A stretch of 64,000 nt of DNA from Nocardia jinanensis (GCF_014645735.1 NZ_BMMH01000015.1:62001-126000), one strand, 5' to 3'. Numbered from the stretch's first letter, positions 25,257 to 33,991 are shown. A program made the numbers and translations. Notes: generated from the letters alone by a model not told the origin.

Positions 25257-25988
25257 CGATCCGTATACGTAGGTGCCGTGTTTATCGGTATAGGACGAAC
25301 GCACATGCACGGGCACGTTGTAGCGACGCGCGTATTCGACACAGCGCAGCATGAGCACCTTCGACCCGCAGGCCGCCATCTCCAGCATCTCCTCGTAGGA
25401 GACCTGCTCGAGCTTCTGCGCATCGCTGACGATGCGCGGGTCGGCGGTGAAGATCCCGTCCACGTCGGTGTAGATCTCGCAGACATCGGCCTCCAGCGCC
25501 GCGGCCAGCGCGACCGCGGTGGTATCGGAACCACCGCGCCCCAGCGTGGTGACATCTTTGCTGTCCTGGCTGACGCCCTGGAAACCCGCCACCAGGACGA
25601 TGGTGCCCTCGTCGAGGGCTTCCCGGAGCCGGCCGGGGGTCACATCGATGATCTTGGCCTTACCGTGCACCGACGTGGTGATGACACCGGCCTGGGAGCC
25701 GGTGAACGACCGCGCCTCGGCGCCGAGACTGTGGATGGCCATGGCGACCAGCGCGTTGGAGATGCGTTCACCGGAGGTGAGCAACATATCCATCTCCCGC
25801 GCGGGCGGCGCGGGAGAGACCTGCTCGGCCAGGTCGAGCAGTTCATCGGTGGTATCGCCCATAGCTGAGCACACCACGACCACGTCGTGGCCCTGCTTCT
25901 TCGTCTCGACGATCCGTTCGGCGACGCGACGGATCCGGTCGGCAGAGGCTACCGAGGATCCTCCGTACTTCTGGACAACGAGTGCCAC
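24723..25988 (-). CDS. ask: Aspartokinase
   Basis: A 421-residue kinase that phosphorylates aspartate, the first step to diaminopimelate, lysine, threonine and methionine. The N-terminal kinase domain begins VVQKYGGSS and contains TTLGRGGSDTTAVALAA. Two ACT domains occupy about 265-421 and bind the feedback inhibitors lysine and threonine. The GTG start has GGAGGA upstream. As in Corynebacterium glutamicum, an in-frame ATG (Met245, MEDIPLEQ) can give a separate regulatory beta subunit. It forms an operon with asd. Confidence 0.97.
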   Translation of the reverse strand: MALVVQKYGGSSVASADRIRRVAERIVETKKQGHDVVVVCSAMGDTTDELLDLAEQVSPAPPAREMDMLLTSGERISNALVAMAIHSLGAEARSFTGSQAGVITTSVHGKAKIIDVTPGRLREALDEGTIVLVAGFQGVSQDSKDVTTLGRGGSDTTAVALAAALEADVCEIYTDVDGIFTADPRIVSDAQKLEQVSYEEMLEMAACGSKVLMLRCVEYARRYNVPVHVRSSYTDKHGTYVYGSMEDIPLEQAILTGVAHDRSEAKVTVVGLPDEPGYAAKVFRYVAEAEINIDMVLQNISKVETGKTDITFTLPKSDGVRAVEMLSKYQGEIGFSQVLYDDHIGKVSLVGAGMKSHPGVTATFCEALAEAGINIDLISTSEIRISVLVKDTELDDAVQVLHRAFDLGGDEVAVVHAGTGR

Positions 25989-26167
25989 GAGGGGTCCTCC
26001 AATGTCAGCGAACAGGCGATCAGTGCAATAGCGTACCGATGCCGGTCACGCTGTTCCGGGAGTATCCGTCCTGGTTGTGGAATAACACACAGCCGTGTGA
26101 CGTCACGTTTACCCGGTCGCGCACCCGCCGCACGCGCGGCCCGGCCGGGCAGGTGCGCGCGTGGCGC

Positions 26168-26752
26168 TCACATTCGCTCGAACCAGGTGACCTGCGCCCC
26201 GTTGCCGAACTCCCGCCGCTGGACGGGAGTGAACCGCGCGGGCCGGAAAGCGCCGCCCAGCACGGGTACGCCGGTACCGGCCAACACCGGATAGCTCTTG
26301 AAGACGAGCTGGTCGATCTCGTCGATCAGCGCACCGGCGAGCGTGCCGCCGCCGCAGAGCCAGATGTCTTTGCCGTGTGGCCCTTCCTCCTTCTTGAGTC
26401 GCCGCACCAGCTCGACCGGATCGGTGCGCACCAGTTCGATCTGCGGGTCGTCGATCCTGTCCAGGGTGCTGGAGACGACATACTGCTCCAGGTGCGCGTA
26501 GGGGCTGGCGATCCCCGCCGCGAGAGCGGGTTCGTAGGTGCCACGGCCCATGATCAGCGTGTCCCAGTGCCGGTTCGGGACATCGGGTGCGATGCCCGCG
26601 TGTTCCCGCATATGCGTGGGGACGGATTCGGGGTAGCGCGTGTTGATCCACTCGGCCATATCGTCGCCGAGCGGATAGAAATCGACCTCACCGCCCGGAC
26701 CCGCGATATAGCCGTCGAGGGAGACGGCCACGTAGTAGACGAGCTTTCGCAT
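26168..26752 (-). CDS. RibD C-terminal/dihydrofolate-reductase-fold protein
   Basis: A 194-residue protein starting MRKLVYYVAVSLDGYIAG, with the family's DTLIMGRGTYEPA, YVVSSTL and WLCGGGTLAGALIDEIDQL. These features mark the RibD_C group of NADPH reductases related to DHFR. Solitary members often reduce unknown folate-, pterin- or nitro-type substrates and are commonly next to stress regulators. The promoter region 18-55 bp upstream contains a perfect 9-bp inverted repeat, so the gene is probably under a dedicated repressor not encoded beside it. Confidence 0.85.
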   Translation of the reverse strand: MRKLVYYVAVSLDGYIAGPGGEVDFYPLGDDMAEWINTRYPESVPTHMREHAGIAPDVPNRHWDTLIMGRGTYEPALAAGIASPYAHLEQYVVSSTLDRIDDPQIELVRTDPVELVRRLKKEEGPHGKDIWLCGGGTLAGALIDEIDQLVFKSYPVLAGTGVPVLGGAFRPARFTPVQRREFGNGAQVTWFERM

Positions 26753-27069
26753 GAGGTACCGCCCTATTCGTAGTACTGCGATTGAAGTGGTTTGAACACA
26801 GTACTACATCTGGAGTGGTGTCAAGGTGTGATGGAATCCGGCGCGACCCGGCCCATATCGAATCGACTTCCGCGACCCGGTGAATTCGATTCGCCGAGCG
26901 ACGAGGAGGTCCACGGCTACCGCCGATATCGAATCGGCCGTTGATCGAACAACCACACGCCGGGTCACCCGCCGCCCGACGCCGGAATTGATCGGACCCG
27001 CCACAAAAATACTGATAGCAATTCCATCGGGGTTGTGATGCCCGACATAGTGGCCGAATAATGGGCTGC
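26753..27069. other. Divergent regulatory gap
   Basis: About 317 bp between the DHFR-fold gene and the DUF1918 gene. The left side holds the inverted-repeat operator. The middle is Arg/Pro-codon-rich without a plausible start. Nothing else is recognised. Confidence 0.5.
26770..26807. promoter_or_regulatory. Perfect 9-bp inverted repeat, candidate operator
   Basis: GTAGTACTG (26770-26778) and CAGTACTAC (26799-26807) are perfect inverted repeats with a 20-bp AT-rich spacer. Each half contains the palindrome AGTACT. The element starts 18 bp upstream of the DHFR-fold gene start, overlapping where its promoter must be. The spacing suggests a repressor binding one face of the helix, for example of the MarR or HxlR type. 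Confidence 0.65.
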
Positions 27070-27255
27070 ATGATGGCAAACGTCGGAGACCGGTTGCACG
27101 TGCACGGGCACACCGTCGGCGAAGTCGACCACGAGGGAGAGATCGTAGAGGTTCACGGCCACGACGGAACGCCGCCGTATCTGGTGCGTTTCGACGACGG
27201 ACACGAGTCCCTGGTCTTCCCCGGCCCGGACGCGACAGTCGAACGAACACCCTGA
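27070..27255 (+). CDS. DUF1918 small protein
   Basis: A 61-residue protein with the full DUF1918 pattern: VGDRLHVHGHTVGEVDH, GEIVEVHGHDG, PPYLVRFDDGHESLVFPGPD. The fold is a small SH3-like barrel of unknown function, common in actinobacteria. Three ATG codons (27061, 27070, 27073) are possible; the last two give the family's normal N-terminus. A short hairpin follows directly after the stop. Confidence 0.88.
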   Translation: MMANVGDRLHVHGHTVGEVDHEGEIVEVHGHDGTPPYLVRFDDGHESLVFPGPDATVERTP

Positions 27256-27272
27256 CCTGCCCACCCGGCAGG
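27256..27272 (+). terminator. Small hairpin after DUF1918 gene
   Basis: CCTGCC and GGCAGG pair around CACCC immediately after the stop codon. A second dyad, CCGGTTC-A-GAACCGG, follows at 27284-27298. Both are short, so termination strength is uncertain. Confidence 0.45.
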
Positions 27273-27430
27273 CACAGCGCATCCCGGTTCAGAACCGGCC
27301 CCGCAAACATTTGCGGCCGGTATACCGACGCGCGGGATCGCCGCCGCGGCGAACCTGCGTGTTGACGATCACGCGACCCCCAAGAGAGAATCGTGGCCGA
27401 TTCGTAATAACCGGGGGTGCGAGGGACAAA

Positions 27431-27889
27431 ATGCGTACGAAGACCGATATCAGATTCGACGTCGTGGCCGACCCGGGTCAGGTGATGGACGCATTGATGG
27501 CGGTCGAAATGCTGTCCGAATGGTCACCGGATTTCGAGGATGCGCGAGTCGCCGGTCGCGACGAAGAGGGCCGCCCGCGCCGGATGTTCATCCAGGTCGG
27601 GGTCAACGCCACCCCGGATATGCAGGTCTGGGAATTCGACTGGTCGGAGAACCGGATGTCGTGGGAGGTCTCCGACAGCACCCGCGGCATCAAGGGCGGT
27701 GGATACTTCGAGGTCACCGCGGGCGAGACGGGGAGCGAGGTCCTGCTGCACGTCGAGCAGTACATGCCGCTGCCGGTCCCCGGATTCCTGCTGAAGAGAT
27801 CGGTCCGCAAATCGTACGAGGCGCTGGTGGAGAATTTCGTCGCCTACGCCGAACAGTTCCCCGAATCCGAAACCTTCGACCTGGTCTGA
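27431..27889 (+). CDS. SRPBCC-fold (START-like) protein
   Basis: A 152-residue protein starting MRTKTDIRFDVVADPGQVMDA, behind a GAGGGA ribosome site. The layout is that of the polyketide-cyclase/Bet-v1-like SRPBCC fold: a leading strand, EMLSEWSPDF where family members have the typical W/S helix, central strands, and a long C-terminal helix (RKSYEALVENFVAYAEQF). Such proteins bind hydrophobic ligands. No catalytic residues are recognisable. Convergent with the voltage-sensor-like gene, 6 bp apart. Confidence 0.8.
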   Translation: MRTKTDIRFDVVADPGQVMDALMAVEMLSEWSPDFEDARVAGRDEEGRPRRMFIQVGVNATPDMQVWEFDWSENRMSWEVSDSTRGIKGGGYFEVTAGETGSEVLLHVEQYMPLPVPGFLLKRSVRKSYEALVENFVAYAEQFPESETFDLV

Positions 27890-27895
27890 CCCGCG

Positions 27896-28753
27896 TCAGA
27901 CGTCCTGCCGAGTGAGGTGCCGGGCGGTGAGGTGATGGGCGGTGGGGCCGTAGGCCGCAGGCGCCACCTTGACCCCGTTACGCACCGACTCGCGGATCTG
28001 GTCCACGTTCTCCCGGATCATGTCCGAGACGAGTTCGTCGGTACGCGGATCGGCCAGTACCTGGAACAGGATCCGGAACACGGTATCGGCGACCAACCTG
28101 ATGATCTCGTCGTGGAACGGGATGTAGCGGACGCGGCCGGTCTGCGGATCGTTCTTGATCATCTCGACGATCATCTCGTCGAGTTCACCCCGGTTCTCCT
28201 CCAGTGCCACCGCGATATTGCGGGTGTAGTGCCCGGTCCGCAGGACCGCGGTGACCTCTTCCATGATCGCGATGGTCATCGGGCGCTTGATGACCTCCAC
28301 GATCGTGCCCACCGAATGGTTGATCACCGCGGCGGTGACGCGGTCACCGAAGACCCGGTCGGCGACACGGGCCAGCCGGACCAGGATCACCACGATCCGC
28401 AGCAGCCGGAAAGCACGGAAGAAGGGGCTCGCCACCGGGATCATGCCGAGGACCTCGTACCAATAGACGAACGGGAAGGTCCACGACCAGCCGGCCCGGC
28501 GCCAGCGCCAGAGGAACTCGAGCGCGAAAACCGCGCAGATCGCGTAGTCGATGCCGACGATCACCCGGTAGGTCTGTGGCGGTACCTGGAAGAAGGTGAT
28601 CCAGCAGACCAGCACCACCGAGACGGCGGCCAGCGCCAGCATGACGAGATCGGTCCACAGCGCCGGAGGTTTGCGGGGAAAACCCTCCGGCTCCGGGTTG
28701 TCGGGTACGGATCCTGAAACGGGCTCCGTGGACGACGGTATTGACACCTGCAT
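27896..28753 (-). CDS. Voltage-sensor-like ion transporter-family membrane protein
   Basis: A 285-residue membrane protein. I start at ATG 28753 (MQVSIPSSTE), which has GAAGGGA upstream; a longer reading is Arg-rich and unlikely. Four helices can be read: about 34-55, 62-82 with an acidic residue (ALEF), 91-109, and an S4-like helix with arginines at 113, 116, 119, 126, 129 and 133. Voltage-sensor domains have this pattern. After S4 no further transmembrane span follows, only about 150 residues of charged, helical sequence. So it looks like a sensor domain without a pore, which is unusual. A regulatory or proton-permeation role is inference. Confidence 0.7.
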   Translation of the reverse strand: MQVSIPSSTEPVSGSVPDNPEPEGFPRKPPALWTDLVMLALAAVSVVLVCWITFFQVPPQTYRVIVGIDYAICAVFALEFLWRWRRAGWSWTFPFVYWYEVLGMIPVASPFFRAFRLLRIVVILVRLARVADRVFGDRVTAAVINHSVGTIVEVIKRPMTIAIMEEVTAVLRTGHYTRNIAVALEENRGELDEMIVEMIKNDPQTGRVRYIPFHDEIIRLVADTVFRILFQVLADPRTDELVSDMIRENVDQIRESVRNGVKVAPAAYGPTAHHLTARHLTRQDV

Positions 28754-28941
28754 TCCCTTCGACGCCGAAAGATCGCGGATCAGTATTACTCGCCGACGCG
28801 CCGCGGAGCCCGCCATCGCACCGGTTCGCGGCCCGCGCACCACTGAGCAGGACTCGTCGGACGAGCGGCCGGCGACTCTGCTACCCCGGTCACCCGGCCG
28901 TACCGGCTCTCGGAACCGCCGACGACTTTCGCGAAGAGAAT

Positions 28942-30573
28942 TCAGTGACCCGCGCGGATGATCGCCTCGATATTGCGTTCGGCCAGGGCGGTGATGGTCA
29001 GTGACGGGTTGACGGTCCCGGTACTGCCCGGGATCGCGGCCCCGTCCATCACATACAGACCCCGGTGCCCGTGCACCCGGCCATAGGCGTCGGTCGCTCT
29101 GCCCAGTACCGCACCGCCGAGCGGGTGTGCGGTGAACAGCGCGTTGGCGTCGTACCCGAGGGCGCTGTACTCGGCCATCGCACCGGCCCGGTCCGCGATA
29201 CGCCGGTCGACCTCCCGGGCCGCCGCGCTCACCTCGTCCTGCGCCCTGCGCGGCCAGGACAGGCCGACACCGCCCGAGGCGGGGTCATAGCCGAACCGCG
29301 CCCGCGTCGGATCCAGGACCATGGCCAGCGAGGCCAGCGCACCCGTTTCGAACGGGATGCCGGGGATGTACCAGTTCTCCAAGCTCAGCGCCATCCCGGT
29401 GTCGTCGAAGATCCGGCTGGCACTCGGTACGCCCTGCCCGTTACCCGCGACCGAACTGGCACCGCGCGCGAGCACCACATCGCCGTTGGTACCCCAGCCG
29501 TCGCCGACGTGTTCGTTCAATTCCGGCAGCGCCCCGGTTTCCCGGGCCCGGACCAGCAGTTCGGAGGTACCGACCGATCCGGCGCCGAGGAAAAGCTTGT
29601 CGCAGGTGAGCGTCCGTTTTCCACGTACCGCACCGGTCGGGTGCAACTGGGTCACGGTGACCACGAAACGACCACCGGCTTCCTGGGCGATCGTGTCGAC
29701 GCGATGGCCGGGATAGACCTTGGCCCGGCCGGTGGCCTCGGCCTCCTTCAGGTAGTTCTGGTTGAGGTCGAATTTGGCGCCGTTGGAGTTGCCGAGGTTG
29801 CTGCGCCCGGCGATCGCCGAGGCCCGGACGGCCCCGGACAGTTCGCCGCGCAGTACATCCCAGGTGAAGATGGAGTCGTTGGGAACGGGGCGGTAACCGG
29901 CCCTGCGCACCTGATCGTCCCAGGCACGCGAATGCGTGAACGGCGCCGAATGATAGATATCGCCGGGCATCGGGTCCAGCCGCAGTTTGCCGCGCACCCG
30001 CGGGTAGTACACACGGTCCAGTTCGCCGAAGTCGACCACGCCGCCGAACACATGGTCGAAGAACCGGCGTTCGGGCGCGATCATCGCGCCGCTGAAGACT
30101 ACCGAGCCGCCACCCACCGCGGCTCCGCGCCAGACGTCGATCCCCTGGAAACGGGTGCAGTCCAGCACGCCACCGAAATCGGCGAACCGCATCGGCACCT
30201 TGGTCACCCCGGTGAAGCTGGTGGAATGCCAGAAACCGCGGCCGTCGGGCAGATCGTCGCCGGTGAAGATCTCCCGCCACGGATCGTTGGGCCAGCGGGA
30301 ACCCCGCTCGAGCACCGTGGTGGCGACCCCGGCCTCGGCCAGGCGCAACGCACTGACCGCCGCGCCGAAGCCGGAACCGATGACGATGGCCTCGGTATGT
30401 TCCGGCGGGGCCGGTACCGGCGCGAAGATCTCCGGAACCCACTGCGCGAACAGTTCGTGCCAGAGCGGCTCCGCCGCGGCCCGCGGCAGAGCTACCTCCG
30501 CTCTCGGAACCACCGATCCCACCGCACCGATAAGAGCAGCCGCCCCCACGGCCTTGAAAAGGGCACGCCTATC
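28942..30573 (-). CDS. Tat-exported cholesterol-oxidase-type GMC enzyme
   Basis: A 543-residue FAD enzyme of the GMC family, cholesterol oxidase type. I start at GTG 30573 (VDRRALFKAVGAA), which has GGAGAGG 8 nt upstream and gives a Tat-like signal with RR. The FAD motif GSGFGAAVSALRL begins at 67. Near the end His483 (TAHPLGG) and Asn522 (GTVNPS) occupy the positions of the active-site pair in Streptomyces/Brevibacterium cholesterol oxidases, and LYVMDGAAIPGSTG matches the same group. The reaction would be oxidation of a 3-beta-hydroxysteroid to the 4-en-3-one. It stands before a TSUP gene on the same strand. Confidence 0.87.
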   Translation of the reverse strand, partial: DRRALFKAVGAAALIGAVGSVVPRAEVALPRAAAEPLWHELFAQWVPEIFAPVPAPPEHTEAIVIGSGFGAAVSALRLAEAGVATTVLERGSRWPNDPWREIFTGDDLPDGRGFWHSTSFTGVTKVPMRFADFGGVLDCTRFQGIDVWRGAAVGGGSVVFSGAMIAPERRFFDHVFGGVVDFGELDRVYYPRVRGKLRLDPMPGDIYHSAPFTHSRAWDDQVRRAGYRPVPNDSIFTWDVLRGELSGAVRASAIAGRSNLGNSNGAKFDLNQNYLKEAEATGRAKVYPGHRVDTIAQEAGGRFVVTVTQLHPTGAVRGKRTLTCDKLFLGAGSVGTSELLVRARETGALPELNEHVGDGWGTNGDVVLARGASSVAGNGQGVPSASRIFDDTGMALSLENWYIPGIPFETGALASLAMVLDPTRARFGYDPASGGVGLSWPRRAQDEVSAAAREVDRRIADRAGAMAEYSALGYDANALFTAHPLGGAVLGRATDAYGRVHGHRGLYVMDGAAIPGSTGTVNPSLTITALAERNIEAIIRAGH

Positions 30574-30689
30574 CACCCAGAACACCTCTCCGGTAACGCA
30601 ACAGCGCACGGATGGTACCGGGAAATCGGTCGATATGAACAGTCGTGGCGGAGAAGCCGATTCGCCGCCGAGTGGTCGATGGTTCAGCG

Positions 30690-30739
30690 GGCGGAGCCCA
30701 TCCGCAGTCCGCGCACGGCCGGAGCGGAGGCGGAGGTAC
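30690..30739. repeat. Dispersed GC-rich repeat copy
   Basis: The longest copy of the repeat described at 2242-2400. It contains GCGGAGCCC, GTCCGCGCACGGCC and GGAGGCGGAGGTAC, and ends 6 bp before the stop of the TSUP gene. TCCGC pairs with GCGGA across the element. Confidence 0.5.
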
Positions 30740-30744
30740 GCCTA

Positions 30745-31509
30745 CTAGCCGAACACCAACCGGATCACCGCGACGGTGCCGACGACCACGATCACCGCGC
30801 GCAGCACAGTGGGCGGCAACCGCCGGCCCACCTTGGCCCCCAGCTGTCCCCCGATGATCGCTCCGGCCGCGATCAGCGCCACCACCAGCCAATCCACCTC
30901 GGCGACCGCGATGAAGATGACGGCCGACAGCCCATTGGTGAGTAGAGCGAGCACATTCTTCACCGCGTTGAGGCGCTGGATGTCCTCGTGGACGAACACA
31001 CCCAGCAGCGCGAGCAGCAGCACCCCTTGGGCCGCGCCGAAGTAACCCCCGTAGACACCCGTGCCGAAAATGGCGGCCAGCAGAATCGGCCCGCCATGCG
31101 CGGGAACATCGCCGGATTCGCCCTGCCGCTGCCGGACCCACGCCGACAACCGCGGTTGCACCACCACCAGCACCAGCGCCACGATTATCAGCACCGGGAC
31201 GATGGCCGCGAACGCGTCCTCGGGCAATGTCAGGAGCAAGACCGCGCCCACCGCGGCGCCCAGCAGCGATGCCGAGCTGTAGCGCAGCACCCGGCCCCAC
31301 TGGCCGGACAGTTCACGGCGGTAGCCGATGGCCCCGCTCAGCGAACCGGGAACGAGACCGACCGTATTGGAAACATTCGCCGTGACCGGCGGTAATCCGA
31401 TGGCGAGCAGCACCGGGAAGGTGATGAGTGTCCCCGAACCCACGACGGTGTTGATGCCGCCCGCGGCGATACCCGCGGCGAAAACGGCCAGCATCTCCAG
31501 CCAAGTCAT
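30745..31509 (-). CDS. TSUP-family (TauE/SafE) membrane transporter
   Basis: A 254-residue, eight-helix transporter. I start at ATG 31509 (MTWLEMLAVFAAG) with GAGGG upstream. The two-fold family motifs are visible as GGINTVVGSGTLITFPVLL near the N-terminus and FGTGVYGGYFGAAQG in the second half. The substrates of TSUP members are mostly sulfur compounds or organic acids; this one is not assigned. It is upstream of the cholesterol oxidase gene on the same strand, separated by a repeat-bearing gap. Confidence 0.88.
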   Translation of the reverse strand: MTWLEMLAVFAAGIAAGGINTVVGSGTLITFPVLLAIGLPPVTANVSNTVGLVPGSLSGAIGYRRELSGQWGRVLRYSSASLLGAAVGAVLLLTLPEDAFAAIVPVLIIVALVLVVVQPRLSAWVRQRQGESGDVPAHGGPILLAAIFGTGVYGGYFGAAQGVLLLALLGVFVHEDIQRLNAVKNVLALLTNGLSAVIFIAVAEVDWLVVALIAAGAIIGGQLGAKVGRRLPPTVLRAVIVVVGTVAVIRLVFG

Positions 31510-31898
31510 GCTCGAACCCTCGACCTTTCCGGACCGGCGTCCGGTCACTCACAACCCCGAGCAGGCACGCTAGCGGTTGCCCGCCCCGGCGGTCGCGACG
31601 GGTCCGCGCGGCGGGTGGGCGCGCTGTTCTCGACTCGCGTCCGCTACTCGCGCTCCGCGCGACGGCACCGGCGTGCGCTGCACGGTATTGGCCACCGCAG
31701 GACCGGTGGCCGGCGCGGCGAAACAGCCGGGACCCGGCCGGCGAAATATTCACGACGACCGCAATGCCGCAGCAAGCCCCACGCAAACCGGCGCGCCGGG
31801 CCTCCCGGGCGGCAAGAACAGCGCCGCGTTTGTGAAGCACCGACCCTCCGGACCGCAATAGCAGGCCCGAGACCAGAGGAGGTAGACTCGCACGGGTC
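31510..31898. other. Upstream part of the leuA control region
   Basis: About 390 bp with no accepted gene. It must hold the promoters of the TSUP gene and of leuA. The last part carries AGGAGGT (31876-31882), the probable ribosome site of the leader peptide. Confidence 0.5.
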
Positions 31899-31940
31899 AT
31901 GCAGCGGGCACTTCTTCTCAGCCGCCGCGACGGGGTCTGA
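31899..31940 (+). CDS. leuL: Leucine leader peptide for leuA
   Basis: A 13-codon frame (MQRALLLSRRDGV, then TGA) about 80 nt upstream of leuA. It contains three successive leucine codons, CTT CTT CTC; CTT is rare in this high-GC genome. AGGAGGT stands 16 nt before the ATG, which is rather far. The leader overlaps the first of two mutually exclusive hairpins. This is the pattern of classical amino-acid attenuation, which is known for leuA in actinobacteria. Confidence 0.75.
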   Translation: MQRALLLSRRDGV

Positions 31941-31980
31941 TCGGACCGGCTTCCCGTCGCGGGGTTCCGCCGCGCCGGTC
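31925..31980 (+). promoter_or_regulatory. Leucine attenuator hairpins before leuA
   Basis: Two alternative structures. CCGCGACGGG (31925-31934) pairs perfectly with CCCGTCGCGG (31953-31962). Alternatively CGCGG (31958-31962) pairs with CCGCG (31970-31974), extended by GACCGG (31944-31949) with CCGGTC (31975-31980). They share 31958-31962 and so exclude each other. A ribosome stalled at the leucine codons would cover the left arm. No U-run follows, so control may act at translation or by Rho. Confidence 0.7.
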
Positions 31981-32021
31981 GACCCAATTCGGGAAAACCA
32001 TCTCACCCACGGAGAAATCGC

Positions 32022-33821
32022 ATGTCACCCGCTGACGCCTTCGTATCCGGCACGCGCACCATCACCGCGCCCGCCAAGCCCGCGCCCGCCGACCAGCCCG
32101 CGTGGAACAAGCAGAAGAACTCGTCCCTGCCCGTCTTCCGGTACCGGCCCTTCGCCGAAGAAGTCGAACCGGTGGCCCTGCCGGACCGCACCTGGCCGGA
32201 CAAGGTGATCGACCGAGCGCCCGCCTGGTGCGCCGTCGACCTCCGCGATGGGAACCAGGCTCTGATCGACCCGATGAGCCCCGCCCGCAAACGCCGCATG
32301 TTCGACCTCCTGGTGCGGATGGGTTACAAGGAGATCGAGGTCGGCTTCCCCTCGGCCAGCCAGACCGATTTCGATTTCGTCCGCGAGATCATCGAGGACG
32401 GCGCGATCCCCAACGACGTGAGCATCCAGGTGCTGACCCAGTGCCGGCCCGAACTGATCGAGCGCACCTTCGAGGCATGCTCCGGCGCCACGAATGTGAT
32501 CGTGCACTTCTACAACTCCACCTCCATCCTGCAGCGGCGGGTGGTGTTCCGGGCGGACCGCGACGCCGTCCAGAAGATCGCGACCGACGCCGCGCGGCTG
32601 TGCCTGGAGACCGAGAAGCGTTACCCGGACACGAACTGGCGGTACGAATACAGCCCGGAGTCCTACACCGGCACCGAACTGGAATACGCCAAGCAGGTCT
32701 GCGACGCGGTCTCCGAGATCATCGCCCCCACTCCGGAGAAGCCGCTGATCCTCAATCTGCCGGCCACTGTCGAGATGGCGACACCCAATGTGTACGCCGA
32801 CTCCATCGAATGGATGCATCGCAACCTGGCCCGGCGCGATTCGATCGTGCTGTCGCTGCACCCGCACAACGACCGGGGTACCGCGGTCGCGGCGGCGGAG
32901 CTGGGCTACCAGGCCGGTGCCGACCGTATCGAGGGCTGCCTGTTCGGCAACGGTGAGCGCACCGGCAACGTCTGCCTGGTGACCCTGGGTATGAACATGT
33001 TCTCGCAGGGCGTGGATCCGCAGATCAACTTCTCCGATATCGACGAGATCCGTCGCACGGTCGAATACTGCAACCAGCTCCCGGTACACGAGCGCCATCC
33101 CTACGGCGGCGACCTGGTCTACACCGCGTTCTCCGGTAGCCACCAGGACGCGATCAACAAGGGCCTGGACGCGATGAAGGCGTCCGCCGACGCGGCCGGC
33201 GCCGATGTGGACGATATCTCCTGGGAGGTGCCGTACCTGCCGATCGACCCGAAGGATGTGGGCCGCACCTACGAGGCGGTCATCCGGGTCAATTCGCAGT
33301 CCGGCAAGGGCGGGGTGGCCTACATCATGAAGACCGATCACGGTCTGGCCCTGCCGCGCCGGCTGCAGATCGAGTTCTCCCAGGCCATCCAGCAGATCAC
33401 CGACGGCGAAGGCGGTGAGATCACGCCCAAGGAGATGTGGGATGCCTTCGCCGACGAGTACCTGACCCCGATCCGGCCCCTGGAGCGGATGCGGCAGAAG
33501 GTCACCGCCGCCGAAACCGACGGCGGTACCGACCGCATCACCGCGGTGGTCAAGGTGGACGGGGTCGAGCAGGAGGTCACCGGTAGCGGGAACGGACCGC
33601 TCGCGGCCTTCGTCGACGCCATCGGCGCCGTCGGATATCAGGTGGAGGTGCTCGACTACTCCGAGCACGCCCTGTCCGCCGGTGACGACGCCCAGGCCGC
33701 GGCCTATGTGGAATGCGCGATCGGTGACCGGGTTGTCTGGGGCGTCGGTATCGCCACCTCGATCACGACCGCTTCGCTGCGCGCCGTGGTCTCGGCTGTG
33801 AACCGGGCCGCCCAGAAGTAG
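32022..33821 (+). CDS. leuA: 2-isopropylmalate synthase
   Basis: A 599-residue enzyme that condenses acetyl-CoA with 2-oxoisovalerate, the first committed step of leucine synthesis. The TIM-barrel has DLRDGNQALIDPM with the metal Asp, and SLHPHNDRGTAVAAAE with the metal histidines. The C-terminal LeuA dimer/allosteric domain (about 470-599) ends with the leucine-binding region. The length matches the long actinobacterial type. It is preceded by a leader peptide and attenuator, and followed by a 12-bp hairpin. In mycobacteria leuA lies near ask, as here. Confidence 0.97.
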   Translation: MSPADAFVSGTRTITAPAKPAPADQPAWNKQKNSSLPVFRYRPFAEEVEPVALPDRTWPDKVIDRAPAWCAVDLRDGNQALIDPMSPARKRRMFDLLVRMGYKEIEVGFPSASQTDFDFVREIIEDGAIPNDVSIQVLTQCRPELIERTFEACSGATNVIVHFYNSTSILQRRVVFRADRDAVQKIATDAARLCLETEKRYPDTNWRYEYSPESYTGTELEYAKQVCDAVSEIIAPTPEKPLILNLPATVEMATPNVYADSIEWMHRNLARRDSIVLSLHPHNDRGTAVAAAELGYQAGADRIEGCLFGNGERTGNVCLVTLGMNMFSQGVDPQINFSDIDEIRRTVEYCNQLPVHERHPYGGDLVYTAFSGSHQDAINKGLDAMKASADAAGADVDDISWEVPYLPIDPKDVGRTYEAVIRVNSQSGKGGVAYIMKTDHGLALPRRLQIEFSQAIQQITDGEGGEITPKEMWDAFADEYLTPIRPLERMRQKVTAAETDGGTDRITAVVKVDGVEQEVTGSGNGPLAAFVDAIGAVGYQVEVLDYSEHALSAGDDAQAAAYVECAIGDRVVWGVGIATSITTASLRAVVSAVNRAAQK

Positions 33822-33842
33822 TCGTCACACCCGCGCCACCTC

Positions 33843-33879
33843 GGCCGCCGTCACTCGTAGCACGCGGGTGACGGCGGCC
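33843..33879 (+). terminator. Hairpin after leuA
   Basis: GGCCGCCGTCAC pairs perfectly with GTGACGGCGGCC over 12 bp around a 13-nt loop, 21 bp after the stop. A short T-containing tail follows. Confidence 0.8.
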
Positions 33880-33991
33880 TCATTCGTGGTAAACCGCCCG
33901 GCATGCGAACCTTCCCGCACCTGCTAGCGTTGGGTCCGGACTCCACGCCGCCGAGCTCTCTGCTCGAAAAACCCGAGCAGATGGGGGAACT

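Noticed and set aside
31577..31861. A 94-codon frame upstream of leuA
   Set aside because: Its residues look random (Ala/Gly/Arg-rich) and it lies in the leader and promoter region.
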